Shown one piece after another: positions 24,479 through 34,095 of a DNA stretch of 64,000 bases (position 1 is the first letter of the stretch; each line of letters begins with the position of its first letter). The DNA is taken from positions 2,946,501 through 3,010,500 of the forward strand of contig NZ_CP073078.1 in assembly GCF_018135625.1 (NCBI RefSeq). The letters are read 5' to 3'. The notes beneath the pieces are model-generated. The model was not told where the DNA came from and ran no database searches. It worked only from the letters and a program-made list of their open reading frames with translations. The stretch is from Phenylobacterium montanum (GTDB taxonomy: Bacteria; Pseudomonadota; Alphaproteobacteria; Caulobacterales; Caulobacteraceae). A program made the position numbers and the translations under genes.

Positions 24479-24907
24479 ATGGCCAAACCCACCCTAATCC
24501 GTCTGATCAACCTGCCCGGCGTCCGCGACCTGGAAGCCAAGGCGCTGATGAACTCGCGCATGGCCGACGCCGACGCGCGCGAGCACTTCCCCGAGTTGGA
24601 CGAGGTCTCGCGGGCCCTGTTCGGCCTCACAGCCGACGAGGCCGACGAGGCGCCGCGCCCCGAGGGCTGGGACCGCATCGAGCGCAAGCCGCTGAAGGAC
24701 CAGATCGCCGCCTTCGAGGCCGAGGGCTGGGACGTGACCGACGACAAGCTCAGACCCCTGCGCCTGTTCGAACATTTCAACGTCCAGCTCTGGCTGGCCA
24801 TCCGCGGCGTCGCCGGCCAGCTGCCGCATATCGCCGAGGTCGAGGACGACTTTGGGCATGCCGCGCTGGCGGCGGACGCGGCGCGGTTCAGGCGGGACCG
24901 ACGGTAG
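24479..24907 (+). CDS. Conserved hypothetical protein
   Basis: A 142-residue soluble protein that I do not recognise. The sequence opens MAKPTLIRLINLPGVRDLE and has a Trp/Phe-rich centre (FEAEGWDVTDDKLRPLRLFE and HFNVQLWLAIRGVAGQL), so a globular fold is likely. It is charged and has no signal or membrane segment. A GTG at 24458 could add seven residues. It reads rightward alone and ends three bases before the stop of the convergent protease gene. Confidence 0.6.
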   Translation: MAKPTLIRLINLPGVRDLEAKALMNSRMADADAREHFPELDEVSRALFGLTADEADEAPRPEGWDRIERKPLKDQIAAFEAEGWDVTDDKLRPLRLFEHFNVQLWLAIRGVAGQLPHIAEVEDDFGHAALAADAARFRRDRR

Positions 24908-24910
24908 GGC

Positions 24911-26722
24911 CTACTTGGCCGCGACAGTGGCCGGGGCCACGATGCCGTAACCCTTTGCCTTCTTGGGCAGGTCCGCCTGCAAAGCCACCGCGGCGTCGAT
25001 GTCCTTCTGTCCCTCCGCCTGTTGGCCGAGGTGCTGCTTGGCCAAGCCCCGGCCATAGAGCGACCAGGCCATCTTGGGACTGATCGCCAGCGCCGCGTCA
25101 TAGTCGGCGACGGCCTTGTCGAACTCACCCAGGCGCAGATGGACGAGGCCGCGACTGTCCAGGAAGCCGGCGGTCTTCGGCCGCAGGCGCAGGGCGCGGT
25201 CGCAGTCCTTCAGCGCCTGGTCCAGGTCCCTGCCCAGCAAGGTGCGCGCCCAGCAGCGGTCATTCAGGCCCTCGGACAGCAGGGCTTCGTCGGAATGGGA
25301 CGGTATCCACAGGTCGTACTGGCCGATCGCGGCGGCCAGCCGATCGGCGGCGTCATAGAGCTGGGCCAGCCTGAGCCGGACATCCGCCTGGTTCGGAACT
25401 GCGGCTGCAGCGGCGTCCAGATCCTGGGCCGCGCTGTCCTTGTCATTGCCCTGAAGCTTGAGCTCGGCCCGCGCCACCAGGGTGTCGATATCGCCGGGCT
25501 TGAGCTTGAGGGCCGCATCGAAGTCCGACATGGCCAGGAAGGGCTGCTTGTTCTGCCAATGGGCCATGCCGCGCTGGTAGAAATAGCTGGGCTCCTTGGG
25601 GTCCATGGCGCAGGCGCGGTCGAAATCGGCGATGGCCTTGACGTATTCGCGGCGCGAGGCCAGGGCCGCCCCGCGGCGGCCGAACCCTGCGGCGTCGGTC
25701 GGGTCCGGCCCATCCGGCGCGGCGACCTCCGACTCCTTGATCGTTCCGCTCCGCGCGTCCTGCTCCAGGGTGTGGGCGTCCAGATTGAACACCGGCCCGC
25801 CGTTGTAGGTGAAATAGAGCTTGTGCTGGCTGTTGGCGACATAGACGCGGTGCGACTGGAAGAAGTCGGCGCCCAGCAGCATGTCGGATTCCATCAGATC
25901 GAAATCGCCGACCCGGATCTTCGTGTTGCGGATCTCCTCGTCGCCGATCTTGATGCTGGCGACGGGGACGATCCAGGTGCGGATCATGCGCCGGCCGATA
26001 CCCCAAGAAGCGCCGCCAGGCTTCACCGCCGGGTCGTCGAGATTGATGCCGGCGCGTTTTGCTGCGGCACGGGTCATCATCGAGGTTCCAGCGCCGGTGT
26101 CGAACTGGACGTGAATTCTGGCCCCGTTCACATAGGCTGAGCCGATGGTGTGGGTGTTGTAGCCTACATTGGTGCCTTCGATCTCCACGGTCGAATAGGC
26201 TTTGCCGGGCTCCCAGTAGACCAGGGCGTAACGGCCGCAATCGTGCGCCTCCATCAACCGGACTGCGCCGTGAGCGAAGTCGTATTCGACGTCGGCGATG
26301 CCGAGGACGTTGGCGCCCAGCAGGCCAACCGAATCCGCGCCGCCCGAACCGGCCATGACGATGAACTCGCGGTTCTTCAGGTCGACATTGGCCAGGGTGA
26401 AGACCTTGACGTGAGTGAGATAGGGCGCGGTCTCTCCGCCCACGCCGGTCACGGTCATGCCGTAGGGCATGGGGAACTTCGGCAGGTTCTGTTCAGACGC
26501 GATCGACGGCGAAAGGCTGCTGAAGAAGGCGCCGCTGTCGACCACCATCTGGACGGGGACGCCGTTGATCTTGACCGGGACCATGGGCTGCATGTCCCGC
26601 ATGGTCACCGGCAGTTCGGCGATGCGGCCGACCTTGCAATCCGCCTGGGCGACGCCGCCCAAAGCCAGGGCCGCAACGAAGCCGCAGACGGCCGCGGCGC
26701 CGATCCGAACGCTCATACGCAA
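24911..26722 (-). CDS. Secreted tandem retropepsin-like aspartic protease with TPR repeats
   Basis: A 603-residue protein with a signal peptide (VCGFVAALALGGVAQADC). It has two retropepsin-like half-domains: the first with MVVDSGAFFSSLSP near residue 60 and a GLLGANVLGIADVEYDF end, the second with VQFDTGAGTSMMT near residue 208 and MLLGADFFQSHRVYV. Each carries one catalytic Asp, so the pair could fold as a pseudo-dimer like pepsin. The C-terminal 270 residues are tetratricopeptide-like repeats, with motifs such as FGRRGAALASRREYVKAIAD, DFDRACAMDPKEPSYFYQRG and ADYDAALAISPKMAWSLYGR. It is likely a periplasmic protease with a protein-binding platform. The target is unknown. Confidence 0.85.
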   Translation of the reverse strand: MRMSVRIGAAAVCGFVAALALGGVAQADCKVGRIAELPVTMRDMQPMVPVKINGVPVQMVVDSGAFFSSLSPSIASEQNLPKFPMPYGMTVTGVGGETAPYLTHVKVFTLANVDLKNREFIVMAGSGGADSVGLLGANVLGIADVEYDFAHGAVRLMEAHDCGRYALVYWEPGKAYSTVEIEGTNVGYNTHTIGSAYVNGARIHVQFDTGAGTSMMTRAAAKRAGINLDDPAVKPGGASWGIGRRMIRTWIVPVASIKIGDEEIRNTKIRVGDFDLMESDMLLGADFFQSHRVYVANSQHKLYFTYNGGPVFNLDAHTLEQDARSGTIKESEVAAPDGPDPTDAAGFGRRGAALASRREYVKAIADFDRACAMDPKEPSYFYQRGMAHWQNKQPFLAMSDFDAALKLKPGDIDTLVARAELKLQGNDKDSAAQDLDAAAAAVPNQADVRLRLAQLYDAADRLAAAIGQYDLWIPSHSDEALLSEGLNDRCWARTLLGRDLDQALKDCDRALRLRPKTAGFLDSRGLVHLRLGEFDKAVADYDAALAISPKMAWSLYGRGLAKQHLGQQAEGQKDIDAAVALQADLPKKAKGYGIVAPATVAAK

Positions 26723-26930
26723 TCACTCCCCCCGGAGAACAGGCACACCCTGCATGATTAGCCGATGCGCGGCGCCCGTCAAAGTGGCGCTTGTCACAGT
26801 GAAGCTTGTTGGGGGACGCGCGACCCCGCGGGCCTGACCGAATTCTTCAGTCTTTTCGCCTAGGTTGCGCCGGCCGAGCATCGTGCAGATCGCCTGAAGA
26901 TGCCGGCTCAGCCGGAGCCCTGCAAAGCCG

Positions 26931-27668
26931 ATGCGCGCCGTCGTCCTCACCAGCGCCCTCGCAACGATTGCGAGCATGGCCGGCGGCGCCGCCTGCGCGG
27001 CCTCGCCCTGGTACGTTTCCGCCGACCTTGGCGCCCAATTCCGCGAAGACGCAGAACTTATCCACGAACCGATCCAGAGGCTGCTGGTCCCGGTCCCGCG
27101 CCAGACCGCCAATTCGCCGACACCGGTGGTCGTCTATGTGCCCGAGCTGGTCATGACCAAGAGCGGCGGCGAGCGCGCTTTCGATCCCGGATTGGGCGGC
27201 GATCTGGCGGTCGGCTACCGGCTGGGCGCGCGCGTTCGCCTTGAGGCCGAGATCGGCTCGGTCGCCTACCCGATCAAGCGGGAGAGTCTCAGCCTCGGCG
27301 GCGCGAACGGCCAGACGGCCTTCAGCCGCCTCTCGGGCGCCCAGGTCAGCGGCGCGTCGATCGGCCTGAACGCCTACTACGATTTCCGCGGGCTGACGCA
27401 GAGGTTCACGCCCTATGTCGGCCTGGGCGGCGGCGTCTCGTCGGACCGCACGGGCTCCGGAATCCTCGCCGATGCGAGGGGCCGGCGCTTGCAGGTGGCC
27501 GGCGGGGCGGCGACCGACGGCTTCGCCCTGGCCGAGATCGGCCTGAACATGCCGCTGTCGCCGCATTGGTCGATCGCGCCGGCCTATCGCTATGTGCGCG
27601 GCCTGGGTAGCGGCGATCGGGCCGGGGCCCTGCATGTCGCCAAGATCGGCGCGCGTTTCACTTTCTAG
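26931..27668 (+). CDS. Outer-membrane beta-barrel protein
   Basis: A 245-residue protein with a signal peptide (SALATIASMAGGAACAA) followed by SPWYVSADLGAQF, a typical first strand of an OmpA/OmpW-like barrel. Amphipathic strands recur (GDLAVGYRLGARVRLEAEIG, FTPYVGLGGGVSSD, WSIAPAYRYVRGLG) and the chain ends VAKIGARFTF, with the terminal Phe recognised by the BAM complex. A Pro/Val-rich stretch (residues about 45-70) is a probable extracellular loop. Function beyond the barrel is unknown. It is monocistronic and divergent from the protease gene. Confidence 0.85.
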   Translation: MRAVVLTSALATIASMAGGAACAASPWYVSADLGAQFREDAELIHEPIQRLLVPVPRQTANSPTPVVVYVPELVMTKSGGERAFDPGLGGDLAVGYRLGARVRLEAEIGSVAYPIKRESLSLGGANGQTAFSRLSGAQVSGASIGLNAYYDFRGLTQRFTPYVGLGGGVSSDRTGSGILADARGRRLQVAGGAATDGFALAEIGLNMPLSPHWSIAPAYRYVRGLGSGDRAGALHVAKIGARFTF

Positions 27669-27671
27669 GAT

Positions 27672-28619
27672 CTAGCTCGCGCTTACGCCATACCGCACCG
27701 CCAGCCCGCTCACCGTCGCCTCGAACTCGCGCACCGTATCGCCGATGATCTTCGCCACCGGCTCGACCGAGCCGATCCGCCCGCAGACCTGCCCGGACAA
27801 CGCGATCGAAGCTTCCATGTCGCCGCCGAAGTAGAGGTCCTTGGCGTTGCGGAATTCGCCCATCACCTCGGGGCCATGGACCTTTTCATAGGCGGTGGTC
27901 TTTTCCGTGCGCAGGGCGCGCAGGGCCGGCTTGGAAAACTGGTTCAGGAACACGGTGTCGGTCTCGGCCGCGTTGACGATCGCCTGCTTCCAGTTGTCAT
28001 GCACGGGCGATTCCGCCGAGGCGACCATGCGGGTGCCCATCTGCACCCCCTCGGCGCCCAGGGCGAAGGCTGCGGCCATGGTGGCTCCGTCGCAGATCCC
28101 GCCAGCGGCGATGATCGGCACGTCGACGTGGCTGCGCACCAGGGGCAGCAGCACCATGGACATCACCGGCTGGGGGTTCTTGAAGCCCCCGCCCTCGCCG
28201 CCCTCGACGATCAGGCCGTCGACCCCCGCCTCGACCGCCTTCAGCGCGGCCTTCAGGGTCGGAACCACGTGGAACACGGTCAGGCCCGCGGCCTTCAGCT
28301 GGCTGCAGTACTTGTTGGGGTCGCCGGCCGAGGTGGTGACGAACTTGACCCCCTGGTCGATGACGAACTGGATGATCGTCTCGTCACGGACGAAGGCGTG
28401 GGCGATGTTGACCCCGAACGGCTTGTCGGTCAGCCGCCGCATCTTGGCGATCTCTTCCCTGACCGCGTCGAGTTCGCCGGAGGAGGTCTCGATGATGCCC
28501 AGGCCGCCGGCGTTGGACACGGCCGAGGCCAGCTGGGCGCGGGCGATCCAGCCCATCGGCGCCTGGACGATGGGATATTCGACGCCCAGCAGGTCGGTGA
28601 TGCGGTTCTTGAACTTCAC
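27672..28619 (-). CDS. Nitronate monooxygenase family flavoprotein
   Basis: A 315-residue FMN-dependent TIM-barrel enzyme. Family motifs are the YPIVQAPMGWIARAQLASAV start, GGLGIIETSS, FVTTSAGDP, DGLIVEGGEGGGF and PIIAAGGICDG with ALGAEGVQMGTR for FMN phosphate binding. It oxidises nitronates or, in relatives named 2-nitropropane dioxygenase, related carbanions. The GTG start at 28619 overlaps the SDR stop (GTGA). A longer open frame to 29210 is only a read-through in the SDR gene's other frame. Linkage to an SDR suggests a small catabolic operon, possibly for fatty-acid or steroid-like substrates, which is inference. Confidence 0.92.
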   Translation of the reverse strand: MKFKNRITDLLGVEYPIVQAPMGWIARAQLASAVSNAGGLGIIETSSGELDAVREEIAKMRRLTDKPFGVNIAHAFVRDETIIQFVIDQGVKFVTTSAGDPNKYCSQLKAAGLTVFHVVPTLKAALKAVEAGVDGLIVEGGEGGGFKNPQPVMSMVLLPLVRSHVDVPIIAAGGICDGATMAAAFALGAEGVQMGTRMVASAESPVHDNWKQAIVNAAETDTVFLNQFSKPALRALRTEKTTAYEKVHGPEVMGEFRNAKDLYFGGDMEASIALSGQVCGRIGSVEPVAKIIGDTVREFEATVSGLAVRYGVSAS

Positions 28620-29389
28620 TTTGTCTGGCCTCCGTCGACATTGATCACCGCCCCGGTGAGGAAGGACGCGACGGGGCTCAGCAGGAAGGCGGCGGGGATG
28701 CCGATCTCCTCCGGCCGGCCAAAGCGCTTCATCGGCACCTCGCGGTCGATCCAGCGCTTCCAGGCCGCCGCCCTCGGGCCGCTGGACCGCTCCTCCCAGT
28801 CGCCGCCGGGAAAGATGATGTTGCCGGGGGCGATGGCGTTGACCCGCACGCCGGTCGGGCCGGCGATCTTGGCCAGCTCCTTGGCCATGTGGTTCATGGC
28901 CGCCTTGGCGACACCATAGGTCAGGGGCGTGCCCAGGGCGCCGAGGCCGGCGATGGAGCTGATCAGCAGCAGGGAGCCTTCGCCCCGGCTGGTCATCCGC
29001 CGCAGCGCCGAGCGAGACAGGCGAAAGGCGGAATCGAGGTTCTGGTTCAGGCCCGCGTCCCAGATCGCATCGTCGATGTCGAAGCCCGGCGGGCAGGGAT
29101 GCAGGCCGACATTGGCCACCGCGCCCCAGATCGGCCCGAACTCGGCCTCGGTGCGGGACACCGCGGTCTCGATGACCTCCGGATCGCGCATGTCGCCGGC
29201 CATGGTCCAAAGTCGGTCGGCCCCATAGGTCCCGGCCAGGCGCGCGCGCTCGGCCTCCAGCGCCTCGGCGCCGCGGGCGGTCATGGCCAGTTTCGCCCCT
29301 TCCGCCAGGCAGGCCTCGACGATGCCCAGCCCGATCCCCCGGCTGGCGCCGGCGATGAAGATCACCCGGTCCTTGAGCTGCAGATCCAT
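28616..29389 (-). CDS. Short-chain dehydrogenase/reductase
   Basis: A 257-residue classical SDR. The cofactor motif is AGASRGIGLG near residue 13, the second is VANVGLHPC in place of NNAG, the catalytic Ser is in LLISSIAG, and Tyr and Lys are in YGVAKAAMNHMAKEL. The C-terminus FLTGAVINVDGGQTK is the usual SDR end. The substrate is unknown. It is upstream of and overlapping the nitronate monooxygenase gene. The 116 bases in front contain no obvious operator. Confidence 0.93.
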   Translation of the reverse strand: MDLQLKDRVIFIAGASRGIGLGIVEACLAEGAKLAMTARGAEALEAERARLAGTYGADRLWTMAGDMRDPEVIETAVSRTEAEFGPIWGAVANVGLHPCPPGFDIDDAIWDAGLNQNLDSAFRLSRSALRRMTSRGEGSLLLISSIAGLGALGTPLTYGVAKAAMNHMAKELAKIAGPTGVRVNAIAPGNIIFPGGDWEERSSGPRAAAWKRWIDREVPMKRFGRPEEIGIPAAFLLSPVASFLTGAVINVDGGQTK

Positions 29390-29505
29390 GATCCCTCCTC
29401 CGCGGCGTGCTTCAAGTGACCGCCGTTCACGACCCCATAGGAGCGGCCTGCAGGGCTTCGCGCCAGAGGGAAAATGGGGTCAGTAGCGAAAAAGGATGGA
29501 TAGCC

Positions 29506-30762
29506 CTACATCCCCGCCCTCATCCTGGCCCAGGCCTCGGAGAGGCCCGCCTGGTGCGAGGGGTCGGCGACGGCCATCAGGGCCTCGGCGCGTTCGTCCA
29601 GGGCCAGGCCCTTCAACCTCGCCGCGCCATGCTCGGTGATCACGGTGTCGATGTCGGCCCGACTGATCGCCACAGTAGGCGAGGTCAGGCGCGGGACGAT
29701 GCGGGATATCTTCCCCCCCGCCGCGGTCGAGGCCAGGGCGATGATCGAGATCCCGCCCGGCGAGCGGCCCGCCGCGCGCACGAAGTCAGGCGCCCCGCCG
29801 ACCCCGCTGACCAGGCGCTCGCCGCGCCACTCGCTGTTGACCTGGCCGAACAGGTCGACCTCCAGCGCGCCGTTGATCGAGGTGAAGCGCTCGACGCCCG
29901 CCAGGGAGGCGGCGCCGTGGGTCGTGTGGGTGTCGGCCAACTCCACCAGGTCCAGCTCGGCGAGGTCGCGATAGAGGGCGGCCGAGCCGTAGGCCGCGCC
30001 GGTGATGTGCCGTCCGTCTGGGTCCAGCGCCCCGGCGCGGGCCAGGGCGGCATAGCTATCGGTGATCATGCCCGAGCGGATGACGAGGTTGCGGTGACTG
30101 GTCAGCCGGGCCAGGGCCGCGGCCGGGGCGCCGCCGATGCCGGTCTGGATCGCGGCGCCGTCGCTGACCAGGCCCGCGATGCGGTCGGCGATGCGCGCGG
30201 TCTCCTCGCTGACCGGGCCTTCGCGGCCCTCCACCACCGGGTGATCGATCTCGATCACCACGTCGAAGTCCGCCAGCGGCAGGCGCGGCCCGCGCGGCGG
30301 GCGCGGCATGGCGCGGTTGACCAGGGCGACGCGCCGGCGACAGCGGCGGAACGCCAAGGCCGGGAAGTCGGCGCATATGCCGACGCTGGCCAAGCCATCG
30401 GCCTCGGGCGCGCAGAGCTGGAACACCCCCACATCGAAGCTGGCCCGCTCGCCGAGGTGGGTGGCGACCTCGGAATAGGCCAGGGGCAACAGCCGCACCC
30501 GTCCGGCCTCGAACGAGCCATGCAGGGCCGGCGGCAGCATGAACGCAGTCATGCGCGCCGTGGGGTGCAGGCCGGCGAGGTCGAACTCGTTCATCCCCGG
30601 CACCACGCAACTGGTGAAGCGGACGCCGGCGATCCGCTCAGGGTCCGCAGCCAGGGCCTCGCGCAGGATCAGGGCCTCGCCGGTGGCGCCCGGGACATAG
30701 ACCTCGGCGCCGGGCCGGAATTCGTCGAGCAGGGGTTCGAGGGTCTTGAGGGCGTCGGACAT
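29506..30762 (-). CDS. Acetyl-CoA hydrolase / 4-hydroxybutyrate CoA-transferase family protein
   Basis: A 418-residue CoA-transferase. The two alpha/beta domains show GAEVYVPGATGEA, the TGIGGAPAAALARL glycine-rich turn, and the conserved FTSINGALEVDLFGQVNSEW block carrying the catalytic Glu, followed by SGVGGAPDFVRAA and VTEHGAARLKGLAL (read VITEHGAARL). It either transfers CoA between carboxylates or hydrolyses acetyl-CoA; the sequence does not decide. It stands alone, leftward, between the SDR operon and a divergent dimethylformamidase-like gene. Confidence 0.9.
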   Translation of the reverse strand: MSDALKTLEPLLDEFRPGAEVYVPGATGEALILREALAADPERIAGVRFTSCVVPGMNEFDLAGLHPTARMTAFMLPPALHGSFEAGRVRLLPLAYSEVATHLGERASFDVGVFQLCAPEADGLASVGICADFPALAFRRCRRRVALVNRAMPRPPRGPRLPLADFDVVIEIDHPVVEGREGPVSEETARIADRIAGLVSDGAAIQTGIGGAPAAALARLTSHRNLVIRSGMITDSYAALARAGALDPDGRHITGAAYGSAALYRDLAELDLVELADTHTTHGAASLAGVERFTSINGALEVDLFGQVNSEWRGERLVSGVGGAPDFVRAAGRSPGGISIIALASTAAGGKISRIVPRLTSPTVAISRADIDTVITEHGAARLKGLALDERAEALMAVADPSHQAGLSEAWARMRAGM

Positions 30763-30886
30763 GCGGAATAGTGATGGCTATCTTTATCGTCGCCGCGCCC
30801 GCCGCGGCCATCCATGCCGTGCTCCATCGGCGGCGCATTCGCAAGCGGGCCCGTAACGGCAAGCCCGTCGACAAAGTGAGGGGACC

Positions 30887-32425
30887 ATGCCGGCCTGCTA
30901 CACCGACCGCCTGTCCCTGCGCCCCGGCGAGCGCTTCGCCCTGCACGCCAGCTCGACCTCGTCCACCTGCCGCCTGGAGATGGCCCGGGTCGGCGCCGGG
31001 CGCGAGGTGGTGCTGACCCGCGCGGTGGAGGTCGGCGATCATCCGACCCCGGACCATGCCGATCGGAACGGGTGCGGATGGCCGGCCGCCTGCGAGGTCG
31101 AGATCGGCGCGGACTGGCGCGCCGGCTATTACGATGTCGCCCTGACAGACGCGGCCGGCGAGACCGCGCACCATTTCGTCTGCGTCAAGCCGGCGGCGGG
31201 CGGGCCGCGGGCCAAGGCCGTGCTGGTGCTGGCGACCAACACCCTGCATTCCTACAACTACTGGGGCGGGGCCAGCGCCTATTGCGACGTCGAGGCGCTG
31301 ATGAGCCGGCGCAAGACCTTGCCCGAGGCCATGGCCGACGCCATCGGCGTGCTCTCGACCCAACGTCCCTTCCCGCCCCTGCTCCTGGCGCCGCCGGAAG
31401 ACATGCCGCGGCTGGTCAACATGCGAAAGCGTGGCTTCGAGGAGAAGAGCTGGGCCGGCGGCGATCCGGCCTGGTCGCGGGCCCACCGCCAGAGCCCCTA
31501 TGACGGCTCGGCCGGCTTCCTGAACAAGTGGGAGCACCACTTCGTCCGCTGGGCCGAGGGCGAGGGGATCGATCTCGACTATCTGACCGACTACGACCTG
31601 GAGATCGAGCCCGGCGCGCTGGACCCTTACGCCTGCGTGGTCCTGGTCGGGCACAGCGAATACTGGTCCGGCGGGCAGAGGGCGGCGATCGACGCCTTCC
31701 TGGACCGCGGCGGCAAGCTGGCGGTCTTTTCCGGCAACACCTGCTTCTGGAAGGTGCGCTGGGAGGACGAGGGCCGCCGCTACGTCTGTCACAAGTGGAA
31801 GGGCTTCGAGGCCGACCCCGTCGCCGCGGCCGATCCGGCCCAGGGCACGCATCTCTGGTCCCACCCCGCCTTCGAGCACCCCGAGGCCGCGACCATCGGC
31901 CTGTCCTTCGTGTTCGGCGGCTATCACCGGCTGGGCCTCTGCGCCGCGCGGGGCCAGGGCGGCTACACCCTCTATCGCGAGGGCCACTGGGCGCTGGAGG
32001 GCTGCGACCTCTACTATGGCGACGTGATCGGCGATGAGCTGCCGCTGATCGGCTACGAGAACGACGGCTGCCCCATCACCTTCGGCGAGGACGGCCTGCC
32101 GGCGCCCGTCGCACGGCTGGGCGTGCCGCAGAACCTCGAGATCGTCGCCCTGGCCCCCGCCTCCTTCGCCGAGGCGCCCAGCCCCTATCGCCCGCTGATC
32201 CCGCCCGAGCAACTGGACGTGATCGCCGAGATCGCCCACGGCTCGGCCAGCCCGCAGGCCCAGGCCCGCACCCTGCGCGGCCATGCGGTGATGGCCAGCT
32301 TTGCGCGCGGCGCCGGCGAGGTGTTCAACGCCGGGACCACCGAATGGGCCTATGGGCTGAAGGCCAACGACCCGTTCGTGACCCGGATCACCCTGAACGT
32401 ATTGCGACGGTTCGGGGCGGTGTGA
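30887..32425 (+). CDS. N,N-dimethylformamidase large-subunit-like protein
   Basis: A 512-residue protein matching the C-terminal region of the beta subunit of N,N-dimethylformamidase: NTLHSYNYWGGASAY, the FLNKWEHHFVRWAE segment, LDYLTDYDLE, VVLVGHSEYWSGGQR and FSGNTCFWKVRWED, then the C-terminal NAGTTEWAYGL. In the enzyme this fold hydrolyses dimethylformamide, but the small subunit is not adjacent and the full enzyme's N-terminal part is shorter here, so the substrate may differ. The start is the ATG at 30887 after a GTGAGGGG ribosome binding site. Confidence 0.82.
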   Translation: MPACYTDRLSLRPGERFALHASSTSSTCRLEMARVGAGREVVLTRAVEVGDHPTPDHADRNGCGWPAACEVEIGADWRAGYYDVALTDAAGETAHHFVCVKPAAGGPRAKAVLVLATNTLHSYNYWGGASAYCDVEALMSRRKTLPEAMADAIGVLSTQRPFPPLLLAPPEDMPRLVNMRKRGFEEKSWAGGDPAWSRAHRQSPYDGSAGFLNKWEHHFVRWAEGEGIDLDYLTDYDLEIEPGALDPYACVVLVGHSEYWSGGQRAAIDAFLDRGGKLAVFSGNTCFWKVRWEDEGRRYVCHKWKGFEADPVAAADPAQGTHLWSHPAFEHPEAATIGLSFVFGGYHRLGLCAARGQGGYTLYREGHWALEGCDLYYGDVIGDELPLIGYENDGCPITFGEDGLPAPVARLGVPQNLEIVALAPASFAEAPSPYRPLIPPEQLDVIAEIAHGSASPQAQARTLRGHAVMASFARGAGEVFNAGTTEWAYGLKANDPFVTRITLNVLRRFGAV

Positions 32426-32428
32426 CCC

Positions 32429-33196
32429 CTAACCCGCCTTGTCGTGCGCCACCGGGCAGCGCGGCTCGTTCAGCCGCCGCTTGTGGCGGTGGTCGTCGCC
32501 GGCGACGTATTCCCCGCCGGCGGTGACGCCGTTCAGGTAGTTGCGCTGCCACTTCTGGCGCACCGCCTCGGGCTCGCCGCGGGCCAGGGCCTGGTTGAAC
32601 TGGTCGCGCTGGATGTGCCAGCGGGCGAACTCGCGATAGAGCGCCGGATCGTCCTGCAGGCGGCTGACCGTCGGCTGCACCGCCTCGATCGCCACGCTGG
32701 GCGCGAGCGTGATGAAGCAGAACGGCTCGTCCTTCTCGAAGCGGACCTCGCCCGGCCGCGTGAAGCGCCAGTTCATGGTGAAGGAGAAGGGCAGCCAGTG
32801 GGTCTCGACGATGCCCTCCAGCGGGTGGATGCCGTCCTTGAACCGGTTGGGCACGCCTCGGCACCAGGTGACCCAGCCCGGATCGGTGCGGAACACATAG
32901 CCCGGATGGAAGGTCAGCACGCCATGGCCGAACACCGAGGAGGCGCGGTCGAAACCCTTGGCGGGGTCGTCCGGGACGATCGTCACGTCGCCGGGGTCGT
33001 CGCCGCCATTCCAGGACGCGGTGAAGCCGGCGGGGTTCAGGATCTCCCAGCCGGTCGCGTTGGCGATGGTCAGGGGCGTGCAGCGATGGGCGAACCGGTC
33101 GGAGGTCTCGCTCATCCAGTCGCGCTCGCTGGTCCCGGCCCTCAACCGGGGCGGGTCAGCGATCAGGGCGACGCAATCGAGCCTAGGCCCGGTCAT
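32429..33196 (-). CDS. DUF6065 family protein
   Basis: A 255-residue protein of unknown function resembling the DUF6065 family, with RDWMSETSDRFAHRCTPL, IANATGWEILNPAGF, HWLPFSFTMNWRFTRPG and the late RDQFNQALARGEPEAVRQKW segment. The C-terminus has a His/Arg-rich DDHRHKRRLNEPRCPVAH stretch. No signal peptide is visible. The ATG at 33196 is preferred to an ATG at 33247. It is convergent with the dimethylformamidase-like gene, three bases apart. Confidence 0.75.
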   Translation of the reverse strand: MTGPRLDCVALIADPPRLRAGTSERDWMSETSDRFAHRCTPLTIANATGWEILNPAGFTASWNGGDDPGDVTIVPDDPAKGFDRASSVFGHGVLTFHPGYVFRTDPGWVTWCRGVPNRFKDGIHPLEGIVETHWLPFSFTMNWRFTRPGEVRFEKDEPFCFITLAPSVAIEAVQPTVSRLQDDPALYREFARWHIQRDQFNQALARGEPEAVRQKWQRNYLNGVTAGGEYVAGDDHRHKRRLNEPRCPVAHDKAG

Positions 33197-33492
33197 GCCT
33201 ACCCCTACGGAATGAAAACTTGGACGGTGGCGCTCGCCGAAGTCCAATCAAACCCTTACGCGGCAACGCCTACGCTCCCCATTGCGATTTCAGGCCTAGT
33301 TAGGGAGGGAAAGGCCCGATTTCGCCCCCGCCGCTACATTAAATTGACGTAAGGCTCAATTTCGTTTCGCGCCTGGCGCGAGGCTGGGCGCCGGAGCCGC
33401 CCAGCCGTGGCCGCCGCGCCACAGTTCTGGGCGTTTCCGCATAGCGGCGTTCACCCCTTCCGCCGCGGGCCGGCGGCGGCGTAACCTTGGGC

Positions 33493-34095
33493 ATGACCGA
33501 ATCCCTGATCCGCTGCGGCTGGCGCGGCATGGCCGGCGATGCGCTGTACGAGGCCTATCACGACACCGAATGGGGCGTGCCCGAGTGGGACAGCCGCGCC
33601 CTGTGGGAAAAGCTGGTGCTGGACGGGTTCCAGGCCGGCCTCGCCTGGATCACGATCCTGCGCAAGCGCGAGGCCTTCCGCGCCGCCTTCGCCGGCTTCG
33701 ATCCGGAGATCGTGGCCCGCTTTGGCGAGGCGGACCGCGCCCGGCTGATGGCCGATCCCGGCATCGTGCGTTCCAACGCCAAGATCGACGCGGCGATTTC
33801 AGGCGCGCGCATCTATCTCGACATGCGCGAGGCGGGCGAGGATTTCTCCGAATTCCTCTGGGGCATGGTCGGCGCGGCCCCGATCCAGAACCGCTTCACC
33901 GGCGTCGGCGAGGTGCCGGCCCAGACGCCGCTGGCGCAGGAGATGGCCAAGGCGCTGAAGGCCAAGGGCTTCAAGTTCTGCGGCCCGGTGATCGTCTATG
34001 CCTTCATGCAGGCGGTGGGCATGGTCAACGACCACCTGACGGACTGCTTCCGCCATGAGCCCTGTGCGCACCTGGGCCATGAGGGGCGCCGCTGA
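33493..34095 (+). CDS. tag: DNA-3-methyladenine glycosylase I
   Basis: A 200-residue base-excision enzyme that removes 3-methyladenine from alkylated DNA. The family zinc ligands are present: Cys in LIRCGWRG, His in YHDTEWGVP, and the C-terminal [10 protein letters not shown]. The aromatic pocket blocks [19 protein letters not shown] and [20 protein letters not shown] are intact. It overlaps rnhB by one base (TGATG), so the two are translationally coupled. The start is the ATG at 33493; an in-frame ATG lies two codons earlier. Confidence 0.95.
   Translation: MTESLIRCGWRGMAGDALYEAYHDTEWGVPEWDSRALWEKLVLDGFQAGLAWITILRKREAFRAAFAGFDPEIVARFGEADRARLMADPGIVRSNAKIDAAISGARIYLDMREAGEDFSEFLWGMVGAAPIQNRFTGVGEVPAQTPLAQEMAKALKAKGFKFCGPVIVYAFMQAVGMVNDHLTDCFRHEPCAHLGHEGRR

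Noticed and set aside
27672-29210. 512-residue fusion of SDR and nitronate monooxygenase
   Set aside because: The extra N-terminal part is the SDR gene read in the wrong frame; the SDR itself has intact motifs in its own frame and stops in a GTGA overlap.
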